Shown here in pieces: positions 1-11,727 of a DNA stretch of 64,000 nucleotides. Positions within the stretch are counted from its first letter, which is position 1. Each line of letters opens with the position of its first letter. The translations under genes and the position numbers were made by a program. The DNA comes from Deinandra increscens subsp. villosa (Eukaryota; Streptophyta; Magnoliopsida; Asterales; Asteraceae). The stretch is taken from NCBI GenBank assembly GCA_039602395.1, contig JBCNJP010000003.1:28560140-28624139 (forward strand), written 5' to 3'. Under the pieces are notes generated by a model that saw nothing but the letters and a program-made list of their open reading frames with translations, did no database searches and was not told where the DNA came from.

Positions 1-557
1 GTTCTGGATCTCGCGGGCAAAAAACTCACGTACGATTTTGGGGATAACATCTAGAAAAGAATGTCTCTGATGATGCTCGTTGGTAAACCTAGTTAAAATT
101 AACCAAATATATATGAAAAAAAAAGAAAAGAGAAAAGGAAAAAAAAAATATAGTAGATTAGAAAATAAATGCTCAAAAGTTCGCATTCCATTCAATTCCA
201 TCATTCTTTGGACATCTTTGTATCTGACTTAAGGGGGTGGTGAAAATCTAAAACTTAAATCATTAGTAACCTTTACTTGGACTGAATAAGATTTGGGATT
301 AGATTGAATTTGATCTTTCTAGAGTGGGACAAATAGGCAGACTGAACTATATCCGGTAAATTATAAACACCTTGGGGGCTCAAAAGTCGGTGGTTGGGTT
401 TAATCGGATCGAAATATAGATAATCGCTACCGGGGGTGTAAGTAAGCTAAGTAAAATATAAATTGAGGAAATTGTAAGTTGTTAGAAGTCAAAGTCCTGG
501 TTATGATTCCATTGCAGTATTTTTCGAGGACGAAAAAAGAGTCAGTGTGGGGATGTT

Positions 558-1382
558 TGATGTGTTGCAAACACATCTTACTTTCCAAGTCATTTTTATA
601 TATATTTGAGTCAAATTGAGTCGGTTTGTATTAGTTTTAGTTGCTTTTAGTTTAATTTGGTCCTTGAGTCTTTTATTTATGTTTTTATATGTTTTGTAGG
701 TGTTTAGCCAAATCCTGAGGCCATAAAAGAAGCGGACAAGATTTCAAGTGAAAAATTAAGAAGAAGTGCTAAAAAAAGAAGGACTAGGCGTATCGCCTAG
801 TCCCTTGGAAGTTGCGCGTGATACGCGAGAGAGGAAGCAGTCAACGGAAGTTTAAAGTCGGTTTGACCGACTAGTTTGTCGCGTAGCAAGTCCTAGGCGT
901 ATCGCCTGGGAGATTTTGGGATGTAGGTGATACGCCTACATCTTTAAAATCCGCAAAAAGAGGTTTCGTGATATAAATTCGATTTTAGGGTTTGTATATT
1001 CGACATTCTGCACCTGTGTTCGACTAGAGAGAGGCTGAGAGGCGATTTTTGAAGGCAGAGAAGGTGGAATCAAGAGGAGATCGATCCGGAATCATTAATC
1101 TACGATCAATTTTGCAATCCGGTTCCTTTCTTCACTTCGATTTCTTGTTCTTGATTAGTTCTAAAACCATGTTTAGGGTTAAAGATTATGTTTTTATGGT
1201 TTCTTTTGCTTTGATTATGGTGGTTGGCTAAACTTCTACCACCACCTAGACCGAATGATGACTTTTTAGTATTTATGATCATGCTTGGCGTTTGACAATT
1301 TGATTGATGTTTGTTTCTATTAAATCCCATTAATTTTCTATAATGATGCGTATGTGTACTTGGTTTAGTTTTCTAGTTATAA
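558..1382 (+). mobile_element. Mirrored half of Athila-like Gypsy LTR
   Basis: This is the reverse complement of 18833-19657, the part of the left Gypsy LTR lying right of the nested Copia insertion. It opens with TGATGTGTTGC after a purine-rich tract and contains the mini-palindromes AGGCGTATCGCCT and AGGCGTATCGCCTGGG. The short ORFs here are LTR sequence and are not genes. Confidence 0.85.
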
Positions 1383-1387
1383 GTTAA

Positions 1388-1747
1388 TGTAAAATCGAGA
1401 TACGATCTTACTACTGCATGCTTTGATCAACGTAATGAACACGAGATGTAAATAAGAGAATTCTTATTGATCACTTGAAGATACAAAGAAGTTCTCTCTG
1501 GTTTCTCTCTCTAGAAAACACGCACAGAAAGTGTAGAGTGACTCAGAGTGTTAAGCTATCATTCTAACACAACCTATTTATAGTTAGTGACTAAGTAGGC
1601 TGCGTACCAAATGGTACGGACATACCATTTGGTCTGGCGGACCATTTGGTCCGGCGCCTATGATATTGTCATTAAAACTCATACTAAGACACGCTCACAT
1701 AGATACAATACACGAGACACATTATAGCATAGGTATATGCTCTAACA
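1388..1747 (-). mobile_element. Mirrored copy of the 3' LTR of the gag-only Copia
   Basis: This is the reverse complement of 18468-18827, a 360-bp LTR. The 5 bases at 1383-1387 are the mirrored target-site duplicate. Purine-rich sequence (reverse complement CTCCCCCTTAA) follows directly at 1748. Confidence 0.9.
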
Positions 1748-3398
1748 AACTCCCCCTTAACGTGTAGTGTATCTATTTTCTAACTAAACTCTAGTCTTCA
1801 ATCTTCAACATTGTTGCATCCGATCTTTGACTTGAAATCTTGTCAGAAATAGAGCTTGCATGGCTGGATCACTCTTGAATCATCTTCAAACTTCAAGATC
1901 CACTTGTGAAAGATAAAACATACTCCCCCTGTCACCATGCTTGAGTCTTGACACATATAACCTGCAATTTCAGAAGACAGAAACGCGGCTTCCTTTTTCT
2001 TTTGAAAATTAATTTAATCTTGGCACAAAACTTCTCTTCGAGAATCCAGGATAGATTTTGAAATTTTAATTCGTATCACATGTCGATCGGTCGAAAACAA
2101 ATAAGAAATAAAATCTTTTTGGCTTTTTGAAACTTTATATCAAAACACACCAAAAATCTTTTTGAATTTTTTAGATATGAAACATAAATGCAATACAGAA
2201 TTACACACTATTTTTGTCTTTTGCGAGAAAGATCACAAATTGGGATCATATTGAACATAACACGCTGAACAACACTTCAATTTCAATTACTTCAGCACAT
2301 AAGTCATGTCGATTACTGGTATAATTTGTCCATCTTAAACTCAGGCACAATCATACTCATAACATCTGGATATGTTAATGTATTGATTTGATTTGCTTTG
2401 ACCAGTGTACCCCACACTATCAGACATACTCAGATATGTATTTGCTTTTATATCACACTTTGTGATTTCATTTGTGATTTAATCACATAATGATTGTATT
2501 CATGATTTAGTCAATTGTGTTCCATGCAAAAAGAAATAAGAACGTTAAATCGTCTACCTTAAGGTTGATCTTTCGATACGCAGATAAGGCCTCGGACATA
2601 ACAAAATAAGAAAATAAAACAAGTTGAAATAGTATAACCCAACAACAATCAGGTCGGTACTCCCATACACGTAGAGAAAGTCCGATGAGTTATACGAAAC
2701 ACCAAAGAAAATAAAGCAGAACGTCAAACGAACAATGATCAGGTTGATCTTTCGATACGCAGAGAAAGTCCGATCGTTTGACAAAATAAAAAAATCAAAC
2801 AAGTTTAAATCTTTGCAAAATGAACACACGTATACACAGTGACTTCTCATTTTCTTTTTCACATATGTTTTCTTAATATATCATGAGATGTTCATCAAGA
2901 TGTTGTCCACTTGGTCAAGCATTAGTATTTAGTGAATATCACATCTGAATACTTTCTGATTTAATGCCGAGCCTACCAAGCACATCGAATAATGATCTTA
3001 TGGCTTTTTCATCTAATTTATCCATGAGTCAGACACAATGTACCATCATTTCCCAATTATGTCGGATACAATTTCTCATTTTTTTCAATGTTTTTGTATT
3101 TTTCCTTTTTCTCCCCCTTAAAATGAAAACCCTATTTTTGGATTTTCATTTTAACAAAAACAAAAAGACACTATTTTTGGTATTTTCAAATTTCTCCCCC
3201 TAAACTACATACGAGATGTAAAAGAAAGAAAATTGACCTTTCGACATGGATACCTTGCAATTTTAGCTTTTAGAAAAATTTCAATTTTGAAAGTGATATC
3301 ACATGTAATTTAAGTTAAATCAGCAGAATACTCCTCCATCAGCAACTTTTCAATCACCAATAGATCTTCTAGAAGTACCTGCACACTGGTCAAACACG

Positions 3399-3811
3399 TC
3401 AGTTTATAAATGACACGAAGCGAATCGCCTCTGATCGACCAGTATCTTGGTTTCCTTTCGAAACCACTTTAGGTTTCCAAATTTTTTGTTTTGGTAAATC
3501 AGTATCTGATGAACAAGTCACAGTCGATTGTGACAAACAACCTACATATGGAATATTTTGAAAACGAGGAATAAATCTTCCTTGAGTTTTGAAAAATGTT
3601 GGTTGATGTTCATCAAATACTCTGCCATATTCATCAATTAATCTCTGTTTGGCAGATTTACCAACATGTGGAACCTTTCCTCTTTTTGATGTAGAAGTAG
3701 CAGAAACCGAACAATCTTGTGCCAGATGCCTTTTTTGTCGGCAATTATAACACAAGCGATTGTTGACATTTCGGCGTTTCGGAAGCTGCAAAGTTTCACA
3801 AACATTAACAT
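3399..3811 (-). pseudogene. Mirrored C-terminal piece of the Copia gag polyprotein
   Basis: This duplicates the end of the ORF at 16404-16816. It encodes the second CCHC knuckle (CYNCRQKRHLAQDC) and the tail after it, and is cut off by the N gap. It has no independent evidence of function. Confidence 0.85.
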
Positions 3812-4311
3812 NNNNNNNNNNNNNNNNNNNNNNNNNNNNNNNNNNNNNNNNNNNNNNNNNNNNNNNNNNNNNNNNNNNNNNNNNNNNNNNNNNNNNNNNN
3901 NNNNNNNNNNNNNNNNNNNNNNNNNNNNNNNNNNNNNNNNNNNNNNNNNNNNNNNNNNNNNNNNNNNNNNNNNNNNNNNNNNNNNNNNNNNNNNNNNNNN
4001 NNNNNNNNNNNNNNNNNNNNNNNNNNNNNNNNNNNNNNNNNNNNNNNNNNNNNNNNNNNNNNNNNNNNNNNNNNNNNNNNNNNNNNNNNNNNNNNNNNNN
4101 NNNNNNNNNNNNNNNNNNNNNNNNNNNNNNNNNNNNNNNNNNNNNNNNNNNNNNNNNNNNNNNNNNNNNNNNNNNNNNNNNNNNNNNNNNNNNNNNNNNN
4201 NNNNNNNNNNNNNNNNNNNNNNNNNNNNNNNNNNNNNNNNNNNNNNNNNNNNNNNNNNNNNNNNNNNNNNNNNNNNNNNNNNNNNNNNNNNNNNNNNNNN
4301 NNNNNNNNNNN
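3812..4311. other. Assembly gap, exactly 500 N
   Basis: This is a fixed-size run of N. Because all three gaps in the window are exactly 500, the number is a scaffolding convention and not a measured length. Confidence 1.
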
Positions 4312-5182
4312 GGGACGCGAGTCACCTTTCGGATCATGCATCATCCCCCGACCAGGTGTCACAGGTCCGGATTTAGGATTTCGACTCCCCAAATGGCCTG
4401 TGATACGTGAAGTACGCTTGGTTCAGAAAATCAGTAATACACTTTCAATAAAAATGGTTTTTATAAAGTCATTAGACACACCTTGGACCATTACAAATAA
4501 AACAACTTGAAGACTCATTAAAAGTTTTTTAATCCCAATAAAGTGTAAGAATTTGGCCAATCATGGCTTAAAGATTTGCCAGCCAGTAAAAGAAGATTTC
4601 ATAGACAAAATACTTTTATCTACTAAACTGGTTGAATTTCTTACAGACTCTTACATACTTGAAGATACAAAGGAACCAAGTGGCTCGGTAACTAATCTAC
4701 AAGTGAGGGGGGGGGGGGAGGAAAGAATTTAGCAAGTTGAGAAGTGAGAGATAACAAGCTATTATAGGCAAATCCTGGAGAACGGCATGGGGCATGCTCC
4801 ATCAAGCACGGGCCGTGCTGTGTCAGACGAGCAGAATTTTGTCTCTTCTGATGTCAGTGGCACGAGGCGTGTTAGCCGGAGCACGGGGCGTTCCATGTCA
4901 GAGAGGTCAGCGGCATGGGGTGTGCTAAGTCAGAGGCACGGGGTGCTTATCAGAAGCCAATCTGGGTCGAGCACGGGGCATGCTTGATGAGGCACAGACC
5001 GTGCTAGAGCGGTGTTTCCCAAACTCTTACATTTTCTTTGCCTTTTTTGTTAGATAATGCTCCTTTTTGTACGTTGGCTCTAGAAAACCTGAAAAACTAA
5101 AAAGAAAACAAAATTGCTTTGTTTATTGTTAGTAGCTAGGTTTTATCCCGATTTGTGAGGATATTTAAGTTAATAAATATAT
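4312..5182. repeat. Unclassified LTR-like remnant with CpG palindromes
   Basis: No gene is visible here. The segment 4780-5010 contains several variants of a short palindrome, such as GCACGGGGCGTTC, GGCATGGGGTGTGCT, CACGGGCCGTGCT and GAGCACGGGGCATGC, spaced by unrelated sequence. This resembles the palindrome-rich LTRs elsewhere in the window. A run of 12 G lies near 4707-4718. The segment ends abruptly where Copia RNase H coding sequence starts near 5183, so it probably truncated that older element. The family is not recognised. Confidence 0.4.
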
Positions 5183-5481
5183 ATGATTTAGCGTATATCA
5201 CTGGTCTTGGAGTTGTCCCCAATAATGAAAGACGTATGGATATGTACAGTGATAACTTAGGTGCAATGATCATAGCCAACGAACCAAGAGTTCAAAAGGG
5301 TGCCAAACATTTTCTAAGGAAGGTTCACTAAATTCACGAGATAATCAAAATGGGAGAGATCAACCTTCTCAAATTCACACAGATAACAACTTAGTTGACC
5401 TGTTTACGAAGCTGGTGTCTTATGCCAAACATGTCGAGCATGCTAGGAACATTGGGCTTCGACTAGCTAGTAGTCTTATCT
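5183..5481 (+). pseudogene. Copia RNase H C-terminal remnant
   Basis: Translation on the plus strand gives the typical end of a Copia polyprotein: a DNLGAMIIANEPRVQKGAKH block, then a KMGEINLL-like block and a LASSLI end, just before a stop near 5479. There are internal stops (for example in the HEIIK region) and a frameshift. The N-terminal pol domains are missing because another repeat abuts at 5182. Copia RNase H degrades the RNA of the RNA-DNA hybrid during reverse transcription; this copy cannot make a working enzyme. Confidence 0.75.
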
Positions 5482-6419
5482 AAATCTATTTAGTATTTGG
5501 GTAATTAGAATTTTAAGCGGTTAATATATTAATGAATTGATAAACCTGGTATGATTGTTTTATTTATATCTACTGTATTCTATTTTTGCATGTTTATATC
5601 CATGAATGATATAATTGTCTATTGTTCTAAATTGTCCTTTACCAGTTGATAATATGGGAGTATCATCAAATTATGGTAAATGTGAGACGTGTTGGTGATA
5701 TTCATTGCTGAATGAATATTAATTGATGTTATCCACCAAACTCACATGATGTTTATGTTGATAAACATTGGACTGACCCAACCCACGAGAGATCACTACA
5801 TGGATGTTGTCGATAGTGAAGCTCGTAAATGGATAAGTCACTCATCCTTAGACTTGCGGTGCAAGCAGGTTTGTGTGAGTGGAGTGTTGTTCTTTGATGT
5901 GGTTAAACATTGTCCTGAATAGGGCTACTATAAAAACCATCTTCAGGAGCAACATGAAGCCCATATCGGACACGTGCTATCAAGATAGGATTTGCTCCTC
6001 CACATAAAATGGAGTTAGATACTATTGGGCCCCTCGATGATTTGAACATATGTATGTACGTCAGTACCTAAAGGTAATTAAGATGAATCTTGATTGATTT
6101 GGTAATCTAGTTCAATATCATGATCGAGAAATAGAATCGTTGAATATATTAGAAGACTCATGATCCAACATAGTATCCGAAACAAAGGGATGACTGTTTA
6201 TAATTTAACTATTTAAAATGAGACGTTTATGAAACTATCCTCATGTGTATCTAGGGGCATTGGCGTATTGCTAGAAGCTAACCTTTGCTTGTATGATTAC
6301 TTGTTATTATGACGTGCGCAAGTGGGAGCTGTTGGAATATGCTCGGGTCATAATATAAAATCATATGGCTAGACACATATGAGCCTACCGGGACACACAC
6401 AAATACACAGAGATACCAA

Positions 6420-6421
<2 letters not shown>

Positions 6422-6454
<33 letters not shown>
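6422..6454. repeat. (AT)n microsatellite
   Basis: Uninterrupted TA dinucleotides inside the truncated Copia LTR. Confidence 0.95.
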
Positions 6455-6456
<2 letters not shown>

Positions 6457-6767
6457 GAATATAGTTGTATTTACATTATGTATATAGACGCCTACGATCA
6501 AGAGGTTACTTAGTGGGCATTAAACATTGAGCTAGACTTAATGATTTATCTGTTGGGTTTTACAGTGGGTATTCGGGTTACCGATTTTAACTTTTACCCC
6601 ATTAAAACCGATTTAATAATATAAATTAATACAGGATTAATTTGGCAGCGGAAACGATTTAAAACAACGCGATCACGAACTGTAAACAGGATCAGTCACC
6701 GATCGCAACAAACACAGAAATTAATTATTTAAAATAAATAATTAAAATTAATATCTAAATAAATTAG

Positions 6768-7395
6768 TTATACCTTGGCGGGTTCCGAGCAACTGCTCGA
6801 GACACCCGAATTCAGCGGACTGTCGCTAGCACGAATAGATTCATCGGACTCGAACCGGCGAGTCAGATCTTCGATCGATGCGACGGCGATGGGCGGCGGC
6901 GTTGGTAGTGATGGCGGCGGTGGTAGACTGACCACAGGCGGCGGAGAAGACAAAACTTGATCTCCCTTGTTAATCGGAATCACGACTGGCATCGTCCCCA
7001 TATCGATGTCGTCACTGGCAAAAGACGGCGGTGGTGACCAGCGGGTACAAGGGCGTGAGCCACAATGAAGGGACCGGGCGTGGTGGCCTCAGTTGCGCCA
7101 GCAGCACAAGGACCACCGACCGACGGTCAGATCGCGGCGGTCGTGAGGCAGCGGGGGCGGCGGCGGCTTGGGCTGAAGCCTCGACTTCGGCTGCGGCTCG
7201 GTCGATCTTGGCGTCCTCCTCCAAACGGGAACAGACACTCGCTAAACGGGGATCCATCGGACGTGCGATGAATGGTGGTGGTGGCATCAGGTAGTTATCG
7301 GCGACGACAAGGGGGTGGCGCTGATTTGGGGTCGTCGCAAGAGAGATAGAGAGTGGAAATTCGGGTTCTTTTTCGATTGATTTCTCTCTACTCAT
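6768..7395 (-). other. GC-rich segment with two short ORFs inside an LTR
   Basis: Two adjoining minus-strand ORFs lie in this CpG-rich stretch. The upstream one (7395-7012, 127 residues) starts MSREKSIEKEPEF and has a charged, alanine-rich middle. The downstream one (7001-6768, 77 residues) is proline-rich (SPPPVVSLPPPPSLPTPPP) and ends SCSEPAKV. They lie in different frames with a stop between them. I do not recognise a domain. The position inside a Copia LTR argues for regulatory or captured sequence rather than a host gene, and GC-rich DNA gives chance ORFs. Confidence 0.35.
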
Positions 7396-7583
7396 CCAAA
7401 CCCTATTTTATTAACAAAATCACGGACCGGGGCTCTGACGGAATGAGCCCGGTCATGATCACCTCTAGTCCACCAATCTGATCAGTTTGCTAATCCAATA
7501 ACAACTGATCAGTCCGTTTAATTAATTAGCGAGTGTGTAATCCGTAAATGTTTTGTCGTATAATTAAATAAATAAACAATTAT

Positions 7584-9209
7584 TGATGTGTTCGAAACGT
7601 ACCTTAAAATAACTAATAAAACCTAGACCTAGACACACCTAAATTTTACCGAAACTACCTAAACTAGACCGAACCCTAAGGCAAGTGTACCTGTCGGATT
7701 GTAGCTAAGCTAAGGTAAGACCGGAAATATCGAACCTAGGACACTACGAAAACAATACTTAACCTAGACCTAAGAAATGGAAATACTGAGTAGATTGGGT
7801 TTTTGGAATTTGGAATTTATTATCTAATTTAACTAACAACTACCAACCGAAACAGGAAAACTTAGGAGAATCAAATTAGAGAAGAGTATCACCTATACCC
7901 GGAATCCTATTTAATACCTACAACCTCACTCAGTTTTGACCGATCTGATGGTGGCTAGTTCACCTTTTAAGTCCTTCCTAGCTAACACTTCTAACGCTTG
8001 AACAGGCGTTCACCTTGTGAGTATATCCTACCTCAACTAAACCTAACCACCCTCGAATCTAATCTAAGGCACCCTAGGCTAGCAGGAGCTACCAACAACT
8101 ACCATGACCGACACGGAATAACAAGCTAATCAGATCCCTAGGACACTTCCTTTTGAGAGAATGTAACCCTAGTTCTTTAACCAACCCAATTACTCGACAA
8201 TTCTTTACCTTTTGAGTCTTAGAAGAGGCAGCACATTACAAACAAATCATCAATCAACAATTAATGCAATAATCAAAAAAACCCTAAACTACTCTTTTGC
8301 AATTAACCCTAAAGTTAACTACTTTAGATATTCTACCTAAACCGAAAGACATTCGTGGGTAAATCATGCATCAATAATCAACTAAAAATCTATTCTCAAC
8401 ACACATAAGCATCAACCATGGCAATCTATGGGATTTAATAAAAGCGTAACATCAATCAATCAACCAAAATTGAGTAAAATCATAGATACTAAGAATTCAT
8501 CCAATTAGGTCTAGGCAATACAAATTACTTAGCCCACAATCATGTCAATGTCTGAAACAATAATAAAAATCAGGTCTTGGACAGAAAACATGGTTAAGTC
8601 TAAGAAACGACAAGAATCAAGAAGAAAACCCGGTAAACCGATGATGATTCGTGTTGAAGAATTGATCCACCGATGCTTCCTTCTTTATCCTTGGCCTTCT
8701 CTGCTCTCATTTTCGCCCAAAATCGCCTCTGAATTCGTCTGGAACTCATATAATGTCGAATACAAACCCTAAGATTGATTTTATATCGATCAAGCAAAGT
8801 TTCCGGAATTTGAGGTTGTAGGCGTATCGCCTACAAACTTACTTCTCCCAGGCGATACGCCTGGGATTTGCTACGCGACAAACTAGTCGGGTCAAACCGA
8901 CTTAAGCCTTCTGCTGACCGCCCCTTCTCTCACGTATCGCCTAGTAACCTCCTGTCTCCAGGTGATACGCCTGGAGACTTCTTTTCAGCACTTTTCAAAT
9001 TTTTCTTGTTAAATCTTGTCTGCTAAAATCCTACTTCTCATGTGGCCTCCGGAACTTGTTAAAAACCTACAAAAACATATAAAAGCATAAATAAAGACTC
9101 AACAACTCAAACTAAACTAAAAGCAACTAAAACTAATACAAACCGACTCAATTTGACTCAAATATATAATTAAAAGACCTCGGAAATAGGATGTGTTTGC
9201 AACACATCA
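7584..9209 (-). mobile_element. Solo LTR of the Athila-like Gypsy family
   Basis: This 1626-bp LTR has ends TGATGTGTT and AACACATCA, which are inverted to each other. It is flanked on both sides by ATTAT (7579-7583 and 9210-9214). It belongs to the same family as the LTRs at 11728 and 24702, sharing their opening and the GGCGATACGCC palindromes. A complete LTR with matching 5-bp TSDs and no internal region is the product of LTR-LTR recombination. It was inserted in the 3' LTR of the minus-strand Copia element. Orientation is inferred from the related full element. Confidence 0.92.
8816..8978. repeat. Cluster of GGCGATACGCC mini-palindromes in the LTR
   Basis: Three perfect or near-perfect inverted repeats with a TAT or ATA centre are visible: TTGTAGGCGTATCGCCTACAA-type at 8816-8836, CCCAGGCGATACGCCTGGG at 8847-8865, and TCTCCAGGTGATACGCCTGG near 8956. 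The same set occurs in all copies of this LTR. Confidence 0.85.
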
Positions 9210-9355
9210 ATTATTTATTTAATTAATTAATTGTTCGCTTGAATACTAATTAACGGTAATTAATTTTATGGTCCGTTGACCCGGGTGTAACTCTTAAAGG
9301 TCAATATCGGGTCGGGTTCGTTTATTTTCTCGGGTCAGGACACCCTTTTCAAACA

Positions 9356-10129
9356 GTCTCCCACTTGGACTGAACGCGATAGTATAACGAGGGCAGTCAG
9401 AGGCACTTTAGCTATACATGGCTACACCAACCAATATTGACACTTTAAGTCGTCGGCCAAAGTATATATGATTGCAGATCAAGCAGAATTATGACTTATG
9501 CATTCATTGTCATATGTTCCTTTCTATATAAGACATTGATGAAGTGATCAACAAACACACAGTAAGTTTGGGTGAGGCCTCACACTTATCACTTGGAATC
9601 AACGAGGGCGTCTTTATGCCTAGCTGTTGCCGAAGCAAGAGTATAGAATTCCTTGTTGAGGCATACAGCTCCCACTAAACTTCAGAGCCATTCTCAAAAG
9701 TAACCGTTATGGTTGGCAGTTATGCGACAACGTTAGGCTACAATCAAAGAATGTTCTTTAGTAGAAGGGAGTTCGAATATGCGTCTCAGGTCTAAGGATA
9801 CATTAGAGCATGCATTAATCAAGCAAGCAAGACTTCCATTTTTACGTTGCATGATGCGAGTTACGTCCAACGTCATTCACCAATGAGATCTGTGAGTTTG
9901 AACGTTAAACGGCTTTAAGGTTCAAGTGGTCACAATAGTCTTACTTTAGTATAGCTCCCACTAAACTAATCGACTACGGACATTTAGAACAAGGACTTGT
10001 TGTTCAAGGATTAAACGTATTAATATTAAACATGTTATGTAATTCATTATTGCATAAAACAGATGGAATAAGAATAATATAGATAAATGTTGATGTTCAT
10101 ACATCGAAACACTAAATCAATACATGTCT
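9356..10129 (-). other. 3' untranslated part of the minus-strand Copia
   Basis: No ORF of note lies here. Besides the polypurine tract next to the LTR, two further copies of AGTGGGAGCT occur on the minus strand at 9953-9962 and 9667-9676, each followed by an AT-rich context. They look like duplicated polypurine tracts. Confidence 0.55.
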
Positions 10130-11722
10130 TTAGCTAATCTAAGCCATATCGCTTCTCTGTGGCGTATATGAGTCTCTTGAGTCATAGGCTTAGTGAAGGG
10201 ATCAGTTAATTTTGATCTGTGTGTACTTTGCTTATTTTAATTTCATTTATAACGACTACTTCTCTTATGTAGTGGAATTTTCTCAGGATGTGCTTGGCCT
10301 TCTTGTGAGACCCTTGCTCTTTGGCTTGAGCTATAGCACATGTGTTATCACACAGCATCTCGATTGGCTACCTAATTCTTGGCACGGCATCAAGATCGGA
10401 TATGAACTCCTTCATCCATACAGCTTCCTTAGCAGCTTCTGAGGCGGCTATGTATTCGGATTCAGTAGTAGAATCTGTAACTACTGGCTGTTTTGAGCTT
10501 CTCCAAGAAACAACCCCTCCGTTAAGAGTGAAAACGAATCCTGACTATGAGCGAGAGTCATCTCGGTCAGTCTAAAAACTAGCATCAATGTAGCATCGTA
10601 CAGTGAGCTCTTTATCAACACCTCCGTATACGAGAAACATATCACTAGTGTTTCTCAAGTATTTCAGTATGTTCTTTACAGCCATCCAGTGAGCTAGTCG
10701 TGGCGTCTGTTGGTATCGACTAGTCACACTCAGTGCATACGAGACATCAGGTCGTGTGCAGAGCATGGCATACATGATAGATCCAATAGCAGAGGCGAAT
10801 GGGATCAATGCCATTTGGCTTATCTCTTGCTCCGTTTTAGGTGCTTGAGATTTGTCCAAGATTGTTCCCTTAGTCATGGGAACGGCTCCTTTCTTGGAGT
10901 TGCTCATGTTGAACCGAGCTATGATCTTATCAACGTATGTGCTTTGACTGAGACCCAAAAGGCGCTTAGATCGATCTCTGTGAATTTTAATTCCCAGAAT
11001 ATAAGCGGCTTCTCCAAGATCTTTCATAGCGAAACAAGATGAAAGCCATTTCTTAACTTCGTTAAGCATGGGTATGTTATTTCCTATGATCAGTATATCG
11101 TCTACGTACAGTATGAGGAACGATATAACGCTCCCACTCGCCTTCCTGTAAACACAAGGTTCATCTTTATTTTGATCAAAACCAAACTCTTTGACCTTTT
11201 GATCAAAATGAAGATTCCAGCTTCGAGATGCTTGTTTGAGTCCATAAATGGACTTTCTCAGCTTGCAAACCTTATCTGGATTCTCTAGATCGTCAAAACC
11301 ATTAGCTGAACCATGTAGACATCCTCTTCGAGTTGTTCGTTCAGGAAAGAGGTTTTAACGTTCATTTGCCATATCTCATAATCATAGTATTCGGCTATGG
11401 CAAGGAGAATCCTGATCAATTTGATCATGACAACGGGCGAGAAGGTCACATCATAGTCAATCCCTTGGGTTTGAGTGAAACCTTTCGCTACAAGCCGTGC
11501 CTTGTAGGTTTGCACATTTCCATGCATATAAGTTTTTCTTCTAAAGATCCACTTGCTCCCTACAGCCCGTGAACCGGAGGTAGCTCAATCAAGTCCCAGA
11601 CGTGATTATCACGCATAGACTGCATCTCTGCGTTCATGGCTTGAAGCCATTTATCAGATTCTGGATCTGACATAGCAGCTTTGTAGTTAGTAGGCTCAAC
11701 GTTAGAATCGGCTACTCAAAGG
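10130..11722 (-). pseudogene. Copia reverse transcriptase and RNase H, decayed
   Basis: The minus strand encodes the RT start (ARLVAKGFTQTQGIDY near 11500), the catalytic YVDDIL at 11091-11108, and the connection with ILGIKIHRDRSKRLLGLSQ. RNase H follows with SGFVFTLNGGVVSW and TTESEYIAASEAAKEAVW, then a DNTCAIAQAKEQGSHKKAKH block ending near 10130. The RT copies element RNA into DNA and RNase H removes the template. A frameshift follows DVYMVQ near 11300, a stop lies near 10570 and others near 10375 and 10230, so no full polyprotein is possible. The upstream part of pol lies beyond the Gypsy insertion, at 26340 onwards. Confidence 0.9.
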
Positions 11723-11727
11723 CTTCA

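Larger units (their letters stand above)
1..3811. repeat. Left arm of a giant inverted repeat
   Basis: This stretch is the reverse complement of 16404-20214 with a constant coordinate sum of 20215, so there is no net insertion or deletion along 3.8 kb. I saw only isolated base differences, for example near 827 and near 3173. It holds mirrored copies of the end of the Gypsy internal region (1-557), half of the Gypsy LTR, the 3' LTR of the nested Copia element and that element's 3' internal part. It is still matching at base 1, so the arm runs off the window. It stops at a 500-N gap, which points to a duplicated contig end or the other haplotype rather than real DNA. Confidence 0.95.
5183..6550 (+). 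mobile_element. 3' end of an old plus-strand Copia element
   Basis: The order is the RNase H C-terminus (5183-5481), an untranslated stretch of about 850 bp, a polypurine tract AAGTGGGAGC at 6319-6328, then an LTR start TGTTGGAATATGC at 6330. The LTR is cut at 6550, where the minus-strand Copia LTR begins. The rest of this LTR is not seen in the window. Confidence 0.75.
6551..9355 (-). mobile_element. 3' LTR of the minus-strand Copia, interrupted
   Basis: In minus orientation the LTR starts TGTTTGAAAAGGG at 9355, directly after the polypurine tract AAGTGGGAGAC, and ends in CCCAACA at 6551. Subtracting the solo LTR insertion leaves about 1174 bp. Its distal half (6770-7400) is unusually GC-rich. 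Confidence 0.75.

Noticed and set aside
1049..1330. Overlapping ORFs on both strands, repeated at 18885-19166 and 25565-25789
   Set aside because: All copies lie inside the same Gypsy LTR. Repetition is due to the LTR, and there is no domain or coding signature.
2554..3203. ORFs mirrored at 17012-17661
   Set aside because: Non-coding 3' region of the gag-only Copia duplicated by the inverted repeat; the translations are low-complexity and hydrophobic.
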